Source: Streptomyces polyasparticus (lineage in GTDB: Bacteria; Actinomycetota; Actinomycetes; Streptomycetales; Streptomycetaceae). From it: a stretch of 64,000 nucleotides of DNA. The stretch covers positions 124,001 through 188,000 of the forward strand of contig NZ_JACTVJ010000001.1 of the NCBI RefSeq assembly GCF_014493765.1, read 5' to 3'. A model generated the notes under the pieces. The model did not search any database. It had not been told where the DNA came from and saw nothing but the letters and a program-made list of their open reading frames with translations. Every line of letters starts with the position of its first letter. Position 1 is the stretch's first letter. A program made the translations under genes and the position numbers. Below are positions 18,208 through 26,666 of this stretch, in pieces.

Positions 18208-19189
18208 GGCCTACGACCCCAAGGACGTCGCCAAGGACGCCATCGCGCCGACCGGAGCAGGCGGAGCGATGGACCTGGCGATGAGCGAAGCGGAGACGCT
18301 GGAGAAGAACCCGGGCGGCCCGCTCGGCACCGGACCGCAGGAGAAGGCCCGCAGCCTGTGGACCGACGCCTGGCACCAGCTGCGCCGCAACCCGGTCTTC
18401 ATCATCTCCTCGCTCCTGATCCTCTTCCTGATCGTCATCTCGCTGTGGCCCTCGCTGATCGCCAGCGGCGACCCCAACTCCTGCCAGCTGTCCAAGGCGC
18501 ACGAGTCCGCGACCTCGGGCCATCCCTTCGGCTACGACGCGCAGGGCTGCGATGTCTATACGAGGACGGTGTACGGGGCCCGCGCCTCGATCGCCGTCGG
18601 TATCTGCGCCACGCTCGGCGTGGCCATCCTCGGCTCGCTGATGGGCGGTCTGGCCGGCTTCTTCGGCGGCTGGTGGGACGGGCTGCTCTCGCGGCTCGCG
18701 GATGTGTTCTTCGCGATCCCGGTGATCCTCGGCGGTCTGGTCTTCCTGTCCGTGGTGGTCTCCTCGACCATCTGGCCGGTGGTCGGCTTCATGATCCTGC
18801 TCGGCTGGCCGCAGATCTCCCGTATCGCCAGAGGCGCGGTGATCACCGCCAAGCAGAACGACTACGTGCAGGCCGCGCGGGCACTCGGCGCCTCCAACTC
18901 GCGGATGCTCCTGAGGCATGTGGCGCCCAACGCGATCGCGCCCGTGATCGTGGTCGCGACCATCGCGCTCGGTACGTACATCGCGCTCGAGGCGACGCTC
19001 TCGTATCTGGGTGTGGGCCTGCGGCCGCCGACGGTCTCGTGGGGCATCGACATCTCCAACGCCTCGCAGTACATCCGCAACTATCCGCATGAACTGCTGT
19101 GGCCCGCCGGCGCCCTGAGCATCACCGTGCTCGCGTTCATCATGCTCGGCGACGCGGTGCGCGACGCCCTCGACCCGAAGCTGAGGTGA
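18200..19189 (+). CDS. BldK-type importer 2: permease (DppC/OppC type)
   Basis: A 329-residue permease with a 60-residue cytoplasmic N-terminus. DppC hallmarks are HPFGYDAQGCDVYTRTVYGA and the loop NDYVQAARALGASNSRMLLR. The ATG at 18200 overlapping the previous stop is preferred over an earlier in-frame ATG at 18158. It mirrors the overlap used in operon 1 and avoids a hydrophilic unrelated leader. Confidence 0.92.
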   Translation: MPEAYDPKDVAKDAIAPTGAGGAMDLAMSEAETLEKNPGGPLGTGPQEKARSLWTDAWHQLRRNPVFIISSLLILFLIVISLWPSLIASGDPNSCQLSKAHESATSGHPFGYDAQGCDVYTRTVYGARASIAVGICATLGVAILGSLMGGLAGFFGGWWDGLLSRLADVFFAIPVILGGLVFLSVVVSSTIWPVVGFMILLGWPQISRIARGAVITAKQNDYVQAARALGASNSRMLLRHVAPNAIAPVIVVATIALGTYIALEATLSYLGVGLRPPTVSWGIDISNASQYIRNYPHELLWPAGALSITVLAFIMLGDAVRDALDPKLR

Positions 19190-19197
19190 GACGTCGC

Positions 19198-20175
19198 ATG
19201 CTGCTCGAAGTGCGCGATCTGCAGGTGGAGTTCCGTACGCGCGACGGCGTGGCCAAGGCCGTCAACGGCGTGACCTACGAGGTCGACGCGGGCGAGACCC
19301 TCGCCGTGCTCGGCGAGTCCGGCTCGGGCAAGTCCGTGACGGCGCAGGCCATCATGGGCATCCTCGACATGCCGCCCGGCAAGATCACGGGCGGGGAGAT
19401 CCTCTTTCAGGGCAAGGACCTGCTCAAGATGAAGGAGGACGAGCGGCGCAAGGTGCGCGGCGCCGAGATGGCGATGATCTTCCAGGACGCGCTGAGCTCG
19501 CTCAACCCCGTCCTGAGCGTGGGCGACCAGCTCGGCGAGATGTTCATCGTGCATCGCGGGATGTCCAAGAAGGACGCGCGGGCCAAGTCCATCGAGCTGA
19601 TGGACCGGGTGCGGATCCCGGCCGCGAAGGAGCGGGTCTCGCAGTACCCGCACCAGTTCTCCGGCGGTATGCGCCAGCGCATCATGATCGCGATGGCGCT
19701 CGCGCTCGAACCCGCCCTGATCATCGCGGACGAGCCCACCACGGCGCTCGACGTCACCGTCCAGGCCCAGGTCATGGATCTGCTCGCGGAGCTCCAGCGC
19801 GAGCTCAACATGGGCCTGATCCTCATCACGCACGACCTCGGCGTGGTGGCGGACGTGGCCGACAAGATCGCGGTGATGTACGCGGGCCGGATCGTCGAAC
19901 GCGCCCCCGTCCACGACATCTACAAGGCCCCGGCCCACCCGTACACCAAGGGCCTGCTCGAATCGATCCCGCGCCTGGACCAGAAGGGCCAGGAGCTCTA
20001 CGCGATCAAGGGTCTTCCGCCCAACCTGATGGCGATCCCGCCCGGCTGTGCCTTCAACCCCCGCTGCCCGCGCGCCCAGGACGTCTGCCGCACCGACGTA
20101 CCGCCGCTCGCCCAGGTGTCCGAGGACCGGCAGAGCGCCTGTCACTTCTGGAAGGAGACGCTGCGCGATGCCTGA
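19198..20175 (+). CDS. BldK-type importer 2: ATPase (DppD/OppD type)
   Basis: A 325-residue ATPase with Walker A GESGSGKS, signature FSGGMRQR, Walker [13 protein letters not shown] and the cysteine-containing C-terminal domain ([14 protein letters not shown]). It starts directly at the ATPase fold ([12 protein letters not shown]). The corresponding operon 1 protein has about 27 extra N-terminal residues. The ATG at 19198 follows a GAGGTGAG site formed by the end of the permease gene. It overlaps the next gene by 8 bp. Confidence 0.92.
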   Translation: MLLEVRDLQVEFRTRDGVAKAVNGVTYEVDAGETLAVLGESGSGKSVTAQAIMGILDMPPGKITGGEILFQGKDLLKMKEDERRKVRGAEMAMIFQDALSSLNPVLSVGDQLGEMFIVHRGMSKKDARAKSIELMDRVRIPAAKERVSQYPHQFSGGMRQRIMIAMALALEPALIIADEPTTALDVTVQAQVMDLLAELQRELNMGLILITHDLGVVADVADKIAVMYAGRIVERAPVHDIYKAPAHPYTKGLLESIPRLDQKGQELYAIKGLPPNLMAIPPGCAFNPRCPRAQDVCRTDVPPLAQVSEDRQSACHFWKETLRDA

Positions 20176-21250
20176 GCTGACGAAGGAGATCGCCGACGCG
20201 CATCCCACGCCGACGGCCGAGCCGATCCTTGAAGTGCGCGGCCTGGTCAAGCACTTCCCGCTGACCCAGGGGATCCTCTTCAAGAAGCAGATCGGCGCGG
20301 TCAAGGCCGTGGACGGCGTGGACTTCGACCTCGGCGCGGGCGAGACCCTCGGCATCGTGGGCGAGTCCGGCTGCGGCAAGTCGACGGTCGCCAAGCTGCT
20401 CGTGAATCTGGAGCAGCCCACGGCGGGGGAGATCCGCTACAAGGGCGAGGACATCACCAAGCTGTCGGGGCGCGCGCTCAAGGCGGTGCGCCGCAACATC
20501 CAGATGGTGTTCCAGGACCCTTACACCTCCCTCAACCCCCGCATGACCGTGGGCGACATCATCGGGGAGCCGTACGAGATCCACCCCGAGGTCGCGCCGA
20601 AGGGCTCGCGGCGGCAGAAGGTGCAGGAACTGCTCGATGTGGTCGGTCTCAACCCCGAGTACATCAACCGCTATCCGCACCAGTTCTCCGGCGGTCAGCG
20701 CCAGCGCATCGGCATCGCGCGCGGGCTGGCGCTGCGGCCCGAGATCATCGTGGCGGACGAGCCGGTCTCGGCGCTCGACGTCTCCGTGCAGGCGCAGGTC
20801 GTGAACCTCCTGGAGAAGCTGCAGGACGAGTTCGGCCTGTCGTACGTGTTCATCGCGCACGACCTGTCGATCGTGCGGCACATCTCCGACCGGGTCGGGG
20901 TCATGTACCTCGGCCGGCTCGTGGAGATCGGCAGCGATCGGGAGATCTACGACCACCCGACGCACCCCTACACCCAGGCGCTCCTGTCCGCCGTGCCCGT
21001 CCCCGACCCGGACGCGCGGCTGCACCGCGAGCGGATCATCCTCAGCGGCGATGTGCCCTCGCCGGCCAATCCGCCCTCGGGCTGCCGGTTCCGTACGCGG
21101 TGCTGGAAGGCGCAGGAGCGGTGCGAGCTGGAGGTGCCGGAGCTCGCGGTGCCGGCCGTGTTCCGCCTCGAGGGCGGGCCCACGGCCCATCCGTCGGCCT
21201 GCCACTTCGCCGAGGAGAAGCAGGTGGTCCCGGAGTCGGACGAATCGTGA
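20168..21250 (+). CDS. BldK-type importer 2: ATPase (DppF/OppF type)
   Basis: A 360-residue ATPase with Walker A GESGCGKS, signature FSGGQRQR, Walker [13 protein letters not shown] and C-terminal cysteines in the oligopeptide-domain region. The stretch around [13 protein letters not shown] is almost identical to the operon 1 protein, so the duplication is visible at the protein level. The start at 20168 overlaps the preceding stop. Last gene of the operon; a terminator lies about 100 bp downstream. Confidence 0.93.
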   Translation: MPELTKEIADAHPTPTAEPILEVRGLVKHFPLTQGILFKKQIGAVKAVDGVDFDLGAGETLGIVGESGCGKSTVAKLLVNLEQPTAGEIRYKGEDITKLSGRALKAVRRNIQMVFQDPYTSLNPRMTVGDIIGEPYEIHPEVAPKGSRRQKVQELLDVVGLNPEYINRYPHQFSGGQRQRIGIARGLALRPEIIVADEPVSALDVSVQAQVVNLLEKLQDEFGLSYVFIAHDLSIVRHISDRVGVMYLGRLVEIGSDREIYDHPTHPYTQALLSAVPVPDPDARLHRERIILSGDVPSPANPPSGCRFRTRCWKAQERCELEVPELAVPAVFRLEGGPTAHPSACHFAEEKQVVPESDES

Positions 21251-21352
21251 TGCTCCGGCACCAAGTGCGTTAACACGCAGGCAACTTGGGTGTCGCAACC
21301 GCGAATCACGAGCGGGTCACGATGATGCGCGTACGGCCGTGCGGGTGCCGTA

Positions 21353-21388
21353 GATCGGCCGGGGCACGCCATGTCGCCCCGGCCGATC
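21353..21388 (+). terminator. Terminator of importer operon 2
   Basis: A perfect 13-bp stem (GATCGGCCGGGGC) with a 10-base loop, followed by GTCTTT. One of the few hairpins in the window with a short T run. Confidence 0.85.
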
Positions 21389-21454
21389 GTCTTTCCGTCC
21401 GGCTCATGTGGGCCCCCTTGTCCATTGCCGCCCACAGCGGGAGTATCGCGGCCT

Positions 21455-22471
21455 ATGGGGCAGCCGCAGATACTCACCCGGGGAGCGCGGATCACCGGAT
21501 CCGTGGCGTCGGCGCTGATCGCGCTGATCAGTGCCGGCTGGATCGTGCGCGATCTGTACGAGGCGAAGAGCGCCGAACCGGTCTGGCGGCTGTGGATCGG
21601 GCTTCAGCCCGAGGTCCAGCTGATCCTCTACTCCAGCCTGATCGACCTCGTGCTCTTCCTCGTCTGCGCCGTTGTCGCCGTGACCGCGGTGAGCTCGCCC
21701 TCGGCCACCTCCTCGCTCGTGGCGGCCGGAGTGCTCGCGGTCTTCTCGCGCGCCCCCAGCGTCTGGCTCCTGATGGACGAGGAGCGGTTCGGCGCCATCG
21801 ACATCCGGGTCCGGCTGCTCGCGGGCGCCGCCGCCACCGTCGGGCTCGGGGTGATCCTGCTGCTGCTCGCGGCCTTCGGACGCCGCCCCGCCGGGGAGTC
21901 CGCCTCCTACTCGTACACCTTCGACGTCGAGCAGGAACCGCCGCGGCCCACCAACGCCGCCGCGGCCACGGCCTTCATCTTCCTGGGCGCGGCGGCCGCC
22001 GTGAGCGGCGCCTGGCAGGTGCACACGGCCCTCGACGCCGACGGCGGCTGGCGGCAGTACCGCGAACTGCTCGTCGGGGACGTCTCGTTGACCTCGGTGC
22101 TCGATCCGCCGATCGGCTGGCTGGTCTGGTCGGCCTCGCTGTTCGCCCTGGTCGCGGCGGTGGCCGCGCTGCAGCACGCCTCGTTCGGCCGCGCCCTGGG
22201 GATGACGGCCGCCACCGTCTATCTGGTGTTCGGGGCCGCCGGGATCGGCTGGATCGTGGAGACCGACCGGTTCGACGGGCTGTTCGACGCGCCCCTGAGG
22301 GTCCAGCTGGACGTGCTCAGCCAGCTCTTCTACGCACTGGCCGGCCTCGTGGCCCTGCTCGTGCTGCTGCGCGGGCGCGAGCGCCGCGAGGAGGAGACGT
22401 ACGGAGGGTGGGATCCCGCCGACGGCACATACGGACCGCCGCCACCCTCCTCGCTGCCGCCGGGCTGGTGA
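21455..22471 (+). CDS. Polytopic membrane protein of unknown function
   Basis: A 338-residue protein with about eight hydrophobic helices (near residues 15-33, 52-75, 82-105, 116-138, 170-190, 225-245, 252-272 and 290-312). It has short loops and a tail rich in proline, glycine and acidic residues (GGWDPADGTYGPPPPSS). No catalytic motif or family is evident. The ATG at 21455 is preferred over an in-frame ATG 28 codons upstream because that leader is unlike a protein start and overlaps the terminator region. It converges on the S9 peptidase gene with only nine bases between stops. Confidence 0.75.
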   Translation: MGQPQILTRGARITGSVASALIALISAGWIVRDLYEAKSAEPVWRLWIGLQPEVQLILYSSLIDLVLFLVCAVVAVTAVSSPSATSSLVAAGVLAVFSRAPSVWLLMDEERFGAIDIRVRLLAGAAATVGLGVILLLLAAFGRRPAGESASYSYTFDVEQEPPRPTNAAAATAFIFLGAAAAVSGAWQVHTALDADGGWRQYRELLVGDVSLTSVLDPPIGWLVWSASLFALVAAVAALQHASFGRALGMTAATVYLVFGAAGIGWIVETDRFDGLFDAPLRVQLDVLSQLFYALAGLVALLVLLRGRERREEETYGGWDPADGTYGPPPPSSLPPGW

Positions 22472-22480
22472 CCGCGGGGC

Positions 22481-24604
22481 TCAGCCGAGCCCCAGCGACC
22501 GCTTGAGGAAGTCCACTTGGAGCAGCAGCAGATTCTCCGCCACCTGCTCCTGCGGTGTCGCATGCGTGACTCCCGACAGCGGCAGCACCTCGTGCGGCCG
22601 GCCCGCGGCGAGCAGCGCGGAGGAGAGCCGCAGCGAGTGCGCCACGACGACGTTGTCGTCCGCGAGGCCGTGCACGATCATCAGCGGCCGGGCCGGCTCC
22701 GCCGCGCCCGACAGGCCCTCGTCGGTGACCAGGGAGTTCTCCGCGTACACGGCGGGCTGCTCGGCCGGATCGCCGAGATAGCGCTCCGTGTAGTGGGTGT
22801 CGTACAGGCGCTGGTCCGTGACCGGGGCGCCCGCGATCGCCGCATGGAAGACATCCGGGCGGCGCAGGACCGCGAGCCCGGCGAGATAGCCGCCGAAGGA
22901 CCAGCCGCGGATCGCCACGCGCTCCAGATCCAGGGGGAACCGTGCAGCGAGCGCGTGCAGCGCGTCGACCTGGTCCTGCAGGACCACCGCCGCCAGATCG
23001 TTCTTGATCACCTTCTCCCAGGCGGGACTGCGGCCCGGTGTACCGCGGTTGTCCGCGATCACCACGGCGAAGCCCTGGTCCGCGAACCACTGCGAGGTGA
23101 GATACGGATCGTGCGCGGCGACCACGCGGGCATGGTGCGGACCGCCGTACGGATCGAGGAGCACCGGCAGGGGTCCGTCCCCCTCCGTATAGCCGGTGGG
23201 GAGCAGGACGGCGCACGGGATGCGCCGTTCGCCCGCCTCGGTCAGGGTCATGCGCGGGGTGATCCCCGGCTGCTCCGCGTACGACGCGACGACCGCCTTC
23301 TGCTTGCCGTCCTTCAGGACCTGCGCCTGCGCGCCGGGGTGTCCCGGCCGGGCCGAGACGAGGACCGTGACGGAGCCGGAGCGGACCGCGGAGTGCACGC
23401 CCGGGTCCTGCGAAATCCGTTCCACACCCAGCTCGTTGACCCGGTAGACATGCACCTCGCCGGTCTCCGGGGCGGCGGCCTCCTCGCCCGCGGACGCCTG
23501 GATCAGGACATCGCTCTCGCCGATGTCCAGCACCGCACGCACCTGCAACTGGGGTCCGGTCAGCGGACGCCCGCCCACGCTCAGGACCCGCGCCCCGCCC
23601 TCGTCCGCGATCCGTACGAGGCGGCCGCTCGGCGACCAGGCGGGGGTGCCGACGAACAGTTCAAGCCATGCCGGGTCCTCGTCCGCGTGCACCATCCGCG
23701 TCGAGCCGTCGTCCGGGTTCGCCGCCAGATACACCTGACCGGCCTGGTCACGGGTCTGTACGAGGAGCAGCGGCGCACCCGCCGACGACCAGTGCACCCG
23801 GGCCAGATACGGGTAGCGGTCCCGGTCCCAGTTCACCTCGGTGCGCGCACCGTCCAGGCCGAGCACGAACAGCCGCACCTCGGCGTTGGGTGTGCCCGCC
23901 GCCGGGTACGCGACCTGTACGGGACCGTTCTCGGGGTGCGCGGGATCGGCCATCCACCAGCGCTGAACAGGGGAGTTGTCGACCCGGGCGGCGAGCAGCC
24001 GGTCGGACTCGGGCGACCACCAAAAGCCCCGGTGGCGCTGCATCTCCTCGGCGGCGATGAACTCCGCGAGGCCGTACGTGACTTCGGGTCCCTCGGGCTC
24101 CGCGAGCGCCACGTCTCCCTCGCCCTCGGCGCCGACCACCCGCAGCGCCCCCTGGGCGACATACGCGACGAGCCGGCCGTCGGGCGAGGGCCGCGGATCG
24201 ATCACCGGACCGGGAACGCGCAGTTCACGGGCGGTGCCGGCGCGCAGCTCCGCCGTGAAGAGCCGCCCCGACAGGGCGAAGGACGCCAGCTCCGCCGCCG
24301 CGTCGGTCGCGTACGCCACGACACCCGCGCTGAAATCCCGGCTGCGCTCGCGCCGTTGGCGCTCGGCGGCGGGCAGCTGCTCCACGGCGCCGCCCAGCAG
24401 CACGTCCGGGTCCGCGGCGATCCGCTCCGTACCGTCCTCCACGTCAAGCACCCACAGCAGATTCGCCCGATCCGTACCCGAACGGGACCGCAGGAAGGTC
24501 ACGCGCTCTCCATCGGGTGACACGGTGAACGCGCGCGGAGTACCGAGGGAGAACCGCTGAGTACGCGCATGCCGGCGGGGGAAAGACTGCTGTCCGGATG
24601 TCAT
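22481..24604 (-). CDS. S9-family prolyl oligopeptidase / dipeptidyl-peptidase
   Basis: A 707-residue serine peptidase, cytoplasmic since it lacks a signal peptide. The N-terminal two thirds form the DPP-IV type beta-propeller (segments such as FTVSPDGERVTFLRSRSG, WWSPESDRLLAARVD and PAWSPSGRLVRIAD). The C-terminal alpha/beta hydrolase domain has the nucleophile S569 in GWSFGGY. The Asp region is MIVHGLADDNVV and the catalytic His is near LSGVTHATP. It probably cuts dipeptides from proline- or alanine-containing oligopeptides, which would suit the neighbouring peptide importers (inference). The ATG at 24604 is the natural start. Confidence 0.93.
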   Translation of the reverse strand: MTSGQQSFPRRHARTQRFSLGTPRAFTVSPDGERVTFLRSRSGTDRANLLWVLDVEDGTERIAADPDVLLGGAVEQLPAAERQRRERSRDFSAGVVAYATDAAAELASFALSGRLFTAELRAGTARELRVPGPVIDPRPSPDGRLVAYVAQGALRVVGAEGEGDVALAEPEGPEVTYGLAEFIAAEEMQRHRGFWWSPESDRLLAARVDNSPVQRWWMADPAHPENGPVQVAYPAAGTPNAEVRLFVLGLDGARTEVNWDRDRYPYLARVHWSSAGAPLLLVQTRDQAGQVYLAANPDDGSTRMVHADEDPAWLELFVGTPAWSPSGRLVRIADEGGARVLSVGGRPLTGPQLQVRAVLDIGESDVLIQASAGEEAAAPETGEVHVYRVNELGVERISQDPGVHSAVRSGSVTVLVSARPGHPGAQAQVLKDGKQKAVVASYAEQPGITPRMTLTEAGERRIPCAVLLPTGYTEGDGPLPVLLDPYGGPHHARVVAAHDPYLTSQWFADQGFAVVIADNRGTPGRSPAWEKVIKNDLAAVVLQDQVDALHALAARFPLDLERVAIRGWSFGGYLAGLAVLRRPDVFHAAIAGAPVTDQRLYDTHYTERYLGDPAEQPAVYAENSLVTDEGLSGAAEPARPLMIVHGLADDNVVVAHSLRLSSALLAAGRPHEVLPLSGVTHATPQEQVAENLLLLQVDFLKRSLGLG

Positions 24605-24827
24605 CCCCCGAGGCTACTGATCCGGGCGCCGGTACGCCTCCCTGCGAGCACACCCGCGCCAGGCCCTCGCCGACGGCAGTGTCCGGAATGCGTGCGCCCC
24701 CATGTGCTGCCATGCACCATCCATGCGTTGGTACGGAAAGTTATGATCCGTAGCGCTGGGTGGTAGGAACCTGGCGGGGCCCGTACTGCCTTACGGGTCA
24801 TGGAACTTGATGCTTGGAGGCGGCCGC

Positions 24828-25022
24828 GTGGCACTCTCGATCTCGGCGGTGGTGCTGTTTGCGATCCTCGTCGTCATCTTCATCAAGAAGTCCGGTCTGA
24901 ACGCGATGCATGCGATCGTCTGCATCCTGCTCGGCTTCTACCTGGCGAGCTCCTCGGTCGCCCCGACCATCAGCGACGTGACCACCAATATCGCGGGGAT
25001 GCTGAGCGACATCCGCTTCTGA
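24828..25022 (+). CDS. Small conserved-looking membrane protein (64 aa)
   Basis: A 64-residue protein with two predicted helices (about residues 2-20, [15 protein letters not shown], and 29-45, [12 protein letters not shown]) joined by a basic KKSGLNAMH turn. A polar C-terminal segment ([15 protein letters not shown]) follows. The GTG at 24828 follows a strong TTGGAGG site eight bases upstream. Similar tiny two-helix proteins are, from memory, common in Streptomyces near transfer or element-associated genes, but I cannot name a function. It lies 38 bp before mshB and may be cotranscribed with it. Confidence 0.75.
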   Translation: MALSISAVVLFAILVVIFIKKSGLNAMHAIVCILLGFYLASSSVAPTISDVTTNIAGMLSDIRF

Positions 25023-25060
25023 CCAGGGGCCGGGCGCCGGGCGCCTCGTACGCTTGCCCC

Positions 25061-25975
25061 ATGACCGAACAGCCCGCACCGCCGGAGAGCCGCCGGCTCC
25101 TCCTGGTGCACGCGCACCCCGACGACGAGTCGATCAACAACGGCACCACCATGGCCAGGTATGCGGCCGAGGGTGCCGAGGTCACGCTCGTGACCTGCAC
25201 GCTCGGCGAGGAGGGCGAGGTCATTCCGGCCGATCTCGCCCACCTGGCGCCCGACCGCGAGAACACCCTGGGCACCCACCGCATCGGTGAACTCGACCGC
25301 GCCATGAAGGAGCTGGGCGTCATCGACCACCGCTTCCTCGGCGGCCCGGGGCGCTTCCGCGACTCCGGGATGATGGGCCTGGCCACCAACGACTCGGGCT
25401 TCTGGGGCGCCGACCTCGACGAGGCGGCGGCCGAACTGGTCGCGGTGATCCGCGAGGTGCGCCCCCAGGTCCTCGTCACGTACGACGAGAACGGCGGCTA
25501 CGGTCACCCCGACCACATCCAGGCCCACCGCGTGGCCCTGCGCGCCGCGGACCTCGCGGCCGAGCCGGCCTTCCGCCGCGACCTCGGCCCGGCGCACACC
25601 ATCGCCAAGGTCTACTACAACCGCGTGCCGCGCTCGGTGGCCGAGGAGCGCTTCGAGGTGCTGCGCGGCGCGCTCGGCCATCTGCCCTGGTCCCAGGCCG
25701 CCGTGATCGGTGACGTGCCGGGTGTCGTCGACGACGCGGCCGTCACGACGAAGATCGAGGCGGGCCCGTACGGCGCCGCCAAGGCCGCCGCGATGCGCGC
25801 CCACGCCACCCAGGTCGAGGTGGTCGAACCGTGGTTCGCGCTCTCCAATAATCTGGCGCAGCCGCTCTTCGCCGACGAGTACTACGAGTTGGTACGAGGA
25901 GAGCTCGGCGCATCCGCAGGACAGCTGGAGGACGATCTCTTCGCCGGCCTGCCGCTGGAGGAGGAGAACGCATGA
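25061..25975 (+). CDS. mshB: Mycothiol biosynthesis deacetylase MshB
   Basis: A 304-residue zinc hydrolase that removes the acetyl group from GlcNAc-inositol, the second step of mycothiol synthesis, in the cytoplasm. The zinc/catalytic motif AHPDDE gives H19, D21 and D22. The third zinc ligand is H149 in GYGHPDH. The length and the [20 protein letters not shown] segment match MshB rather than the related Mca, though Mca is the main alternative. It overlaps the next gene by four bases (ATGA). Confidence 0.92.
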   Translation: MTEQPAPPESRRLLLVHAHPDDESINNGTTMARYAAEGAEVTLVTCTLGEEGEVIPADLAHLAPDRENTLGTHRIGELDRAMKELGVIDHRFLGGPGRFRDSGMMGLATNDSGFWGADLDEAAAELVAVIREVRPQVLVTYDENGGYGHPDHIQAHRVALRAADLAAEPAFRRDLGPAHTIAKVYYNRVPRSVAEERFEVLRGALGHLPWSQAAVIGDVPGVVDDAAVTTKIEAGPYGAAKAAAMRAHATQVEVVEPWFALSNNLAQPLFADEYYELVRGELGASAGQLEDDLFAGLPLEEENA

Positions 25976-26481
25976 GCACCCCGAAGCCGTCGCGTGCGAG
26001 CGGCGGGCCCAAGCCGTCGAAGCCGTCTCGTGCGAGCGGCGGACCGAAGCCCTCCCGCGCGAGCGGCGGACCGAAGCCCGAGCAGCCCGCCCAGGAGCCG
26101 GCGCCGCGCATGTCCACGGGGCTGCGTGTGCTCGTCCATGTCCTGCTCGTCGTCCTGGGCGCCGCCGTCGGCGTCGCGGGTGCGCTGCTCCAATCCGCCT
26201 GGTTCCCGGCCGGGTTGCTGCTCTCGCTGCTCGGTGCGGCCGGACTCTTCTACGGGGGTGCGCGGGCGCTCGGCGCGCGTTCGGGGGCATTCGCGCCCGG
26301 TGTGGGCTGGCTGCTCACCGTGCTGTTCCTGACCACCACCCGGCCGGAGGGCGATTTCGTCTTCGGCTCAGGAGCGAGTTCGTACCTCTATCTCCTCGGC
26401 GGTATGGCAGTTGCTGTGATGTCCGCCACCCTTGGCGCACCGTCGCAACCAGGCGGACTAGCTGCCCGACTTGCCAAGTGA
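25972..26481 (+). CDS. DUF6113-like membrane protein with N-terminal repeats
   Basis: A 169-residue protein translationally coupled to mshB. The first 45 residues are basic and low complexity, with three copies of SRASGGPKP. Four hydrophobic helices follow (about residues 50-72, 78-98, 105-122 and 137-155). The pairing with mshB and the topology recall the DUF6113 family of actinomycetes, whose function is unknown. The repeats may be recent slippage products. Nothing links it directly to mycothiol chemistry. Confidence 0.8.
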   Translation: MSTPKPSRASGGPKPSKPSRASGGPKPSRASGGPKPEQPAQEPAPRMSTGLRVLVHVLLVVLGAAVGVAGALLQSAWFPAGLLLSLLGAAGLFYGGARALGARSGAFAPGVGWLLTVLFLTTTRPEGDFVFGSGASSYLYLLGGMAVAVMSATLGAPSQPGGLAARLAK

Positions 26482-26666
26482 CGTACGACTTACGAAGTCT
26501 GATCCGTCCGTATTTGCCGACGGTCACACGATGCCGCCGGGGCGCGGCCAGTATGGTGGTGCGCGCCGCCGGGCCGTCCACATACGGTCGTTTGCAGAAC
26601 GGGACTCGGGAAACGAGCCCCGGAGTGACGAAGGCCGGGCGGTGAAGCCGATCGGGAGAACCTGCC

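Noticed and set aside
20048-20167. Earlier start for the second-operon DppF ATPase
   Set aside because: It would overlap 120 bp of the previous ATPase gene. The 8-bp overlap start at 20168 mirrors operon 1.
22517-24520. A 667-codon open frame on the plus strand
   Set aside because: Antisense to the S9 peptidase gene, whose catalytic motifs are intact.
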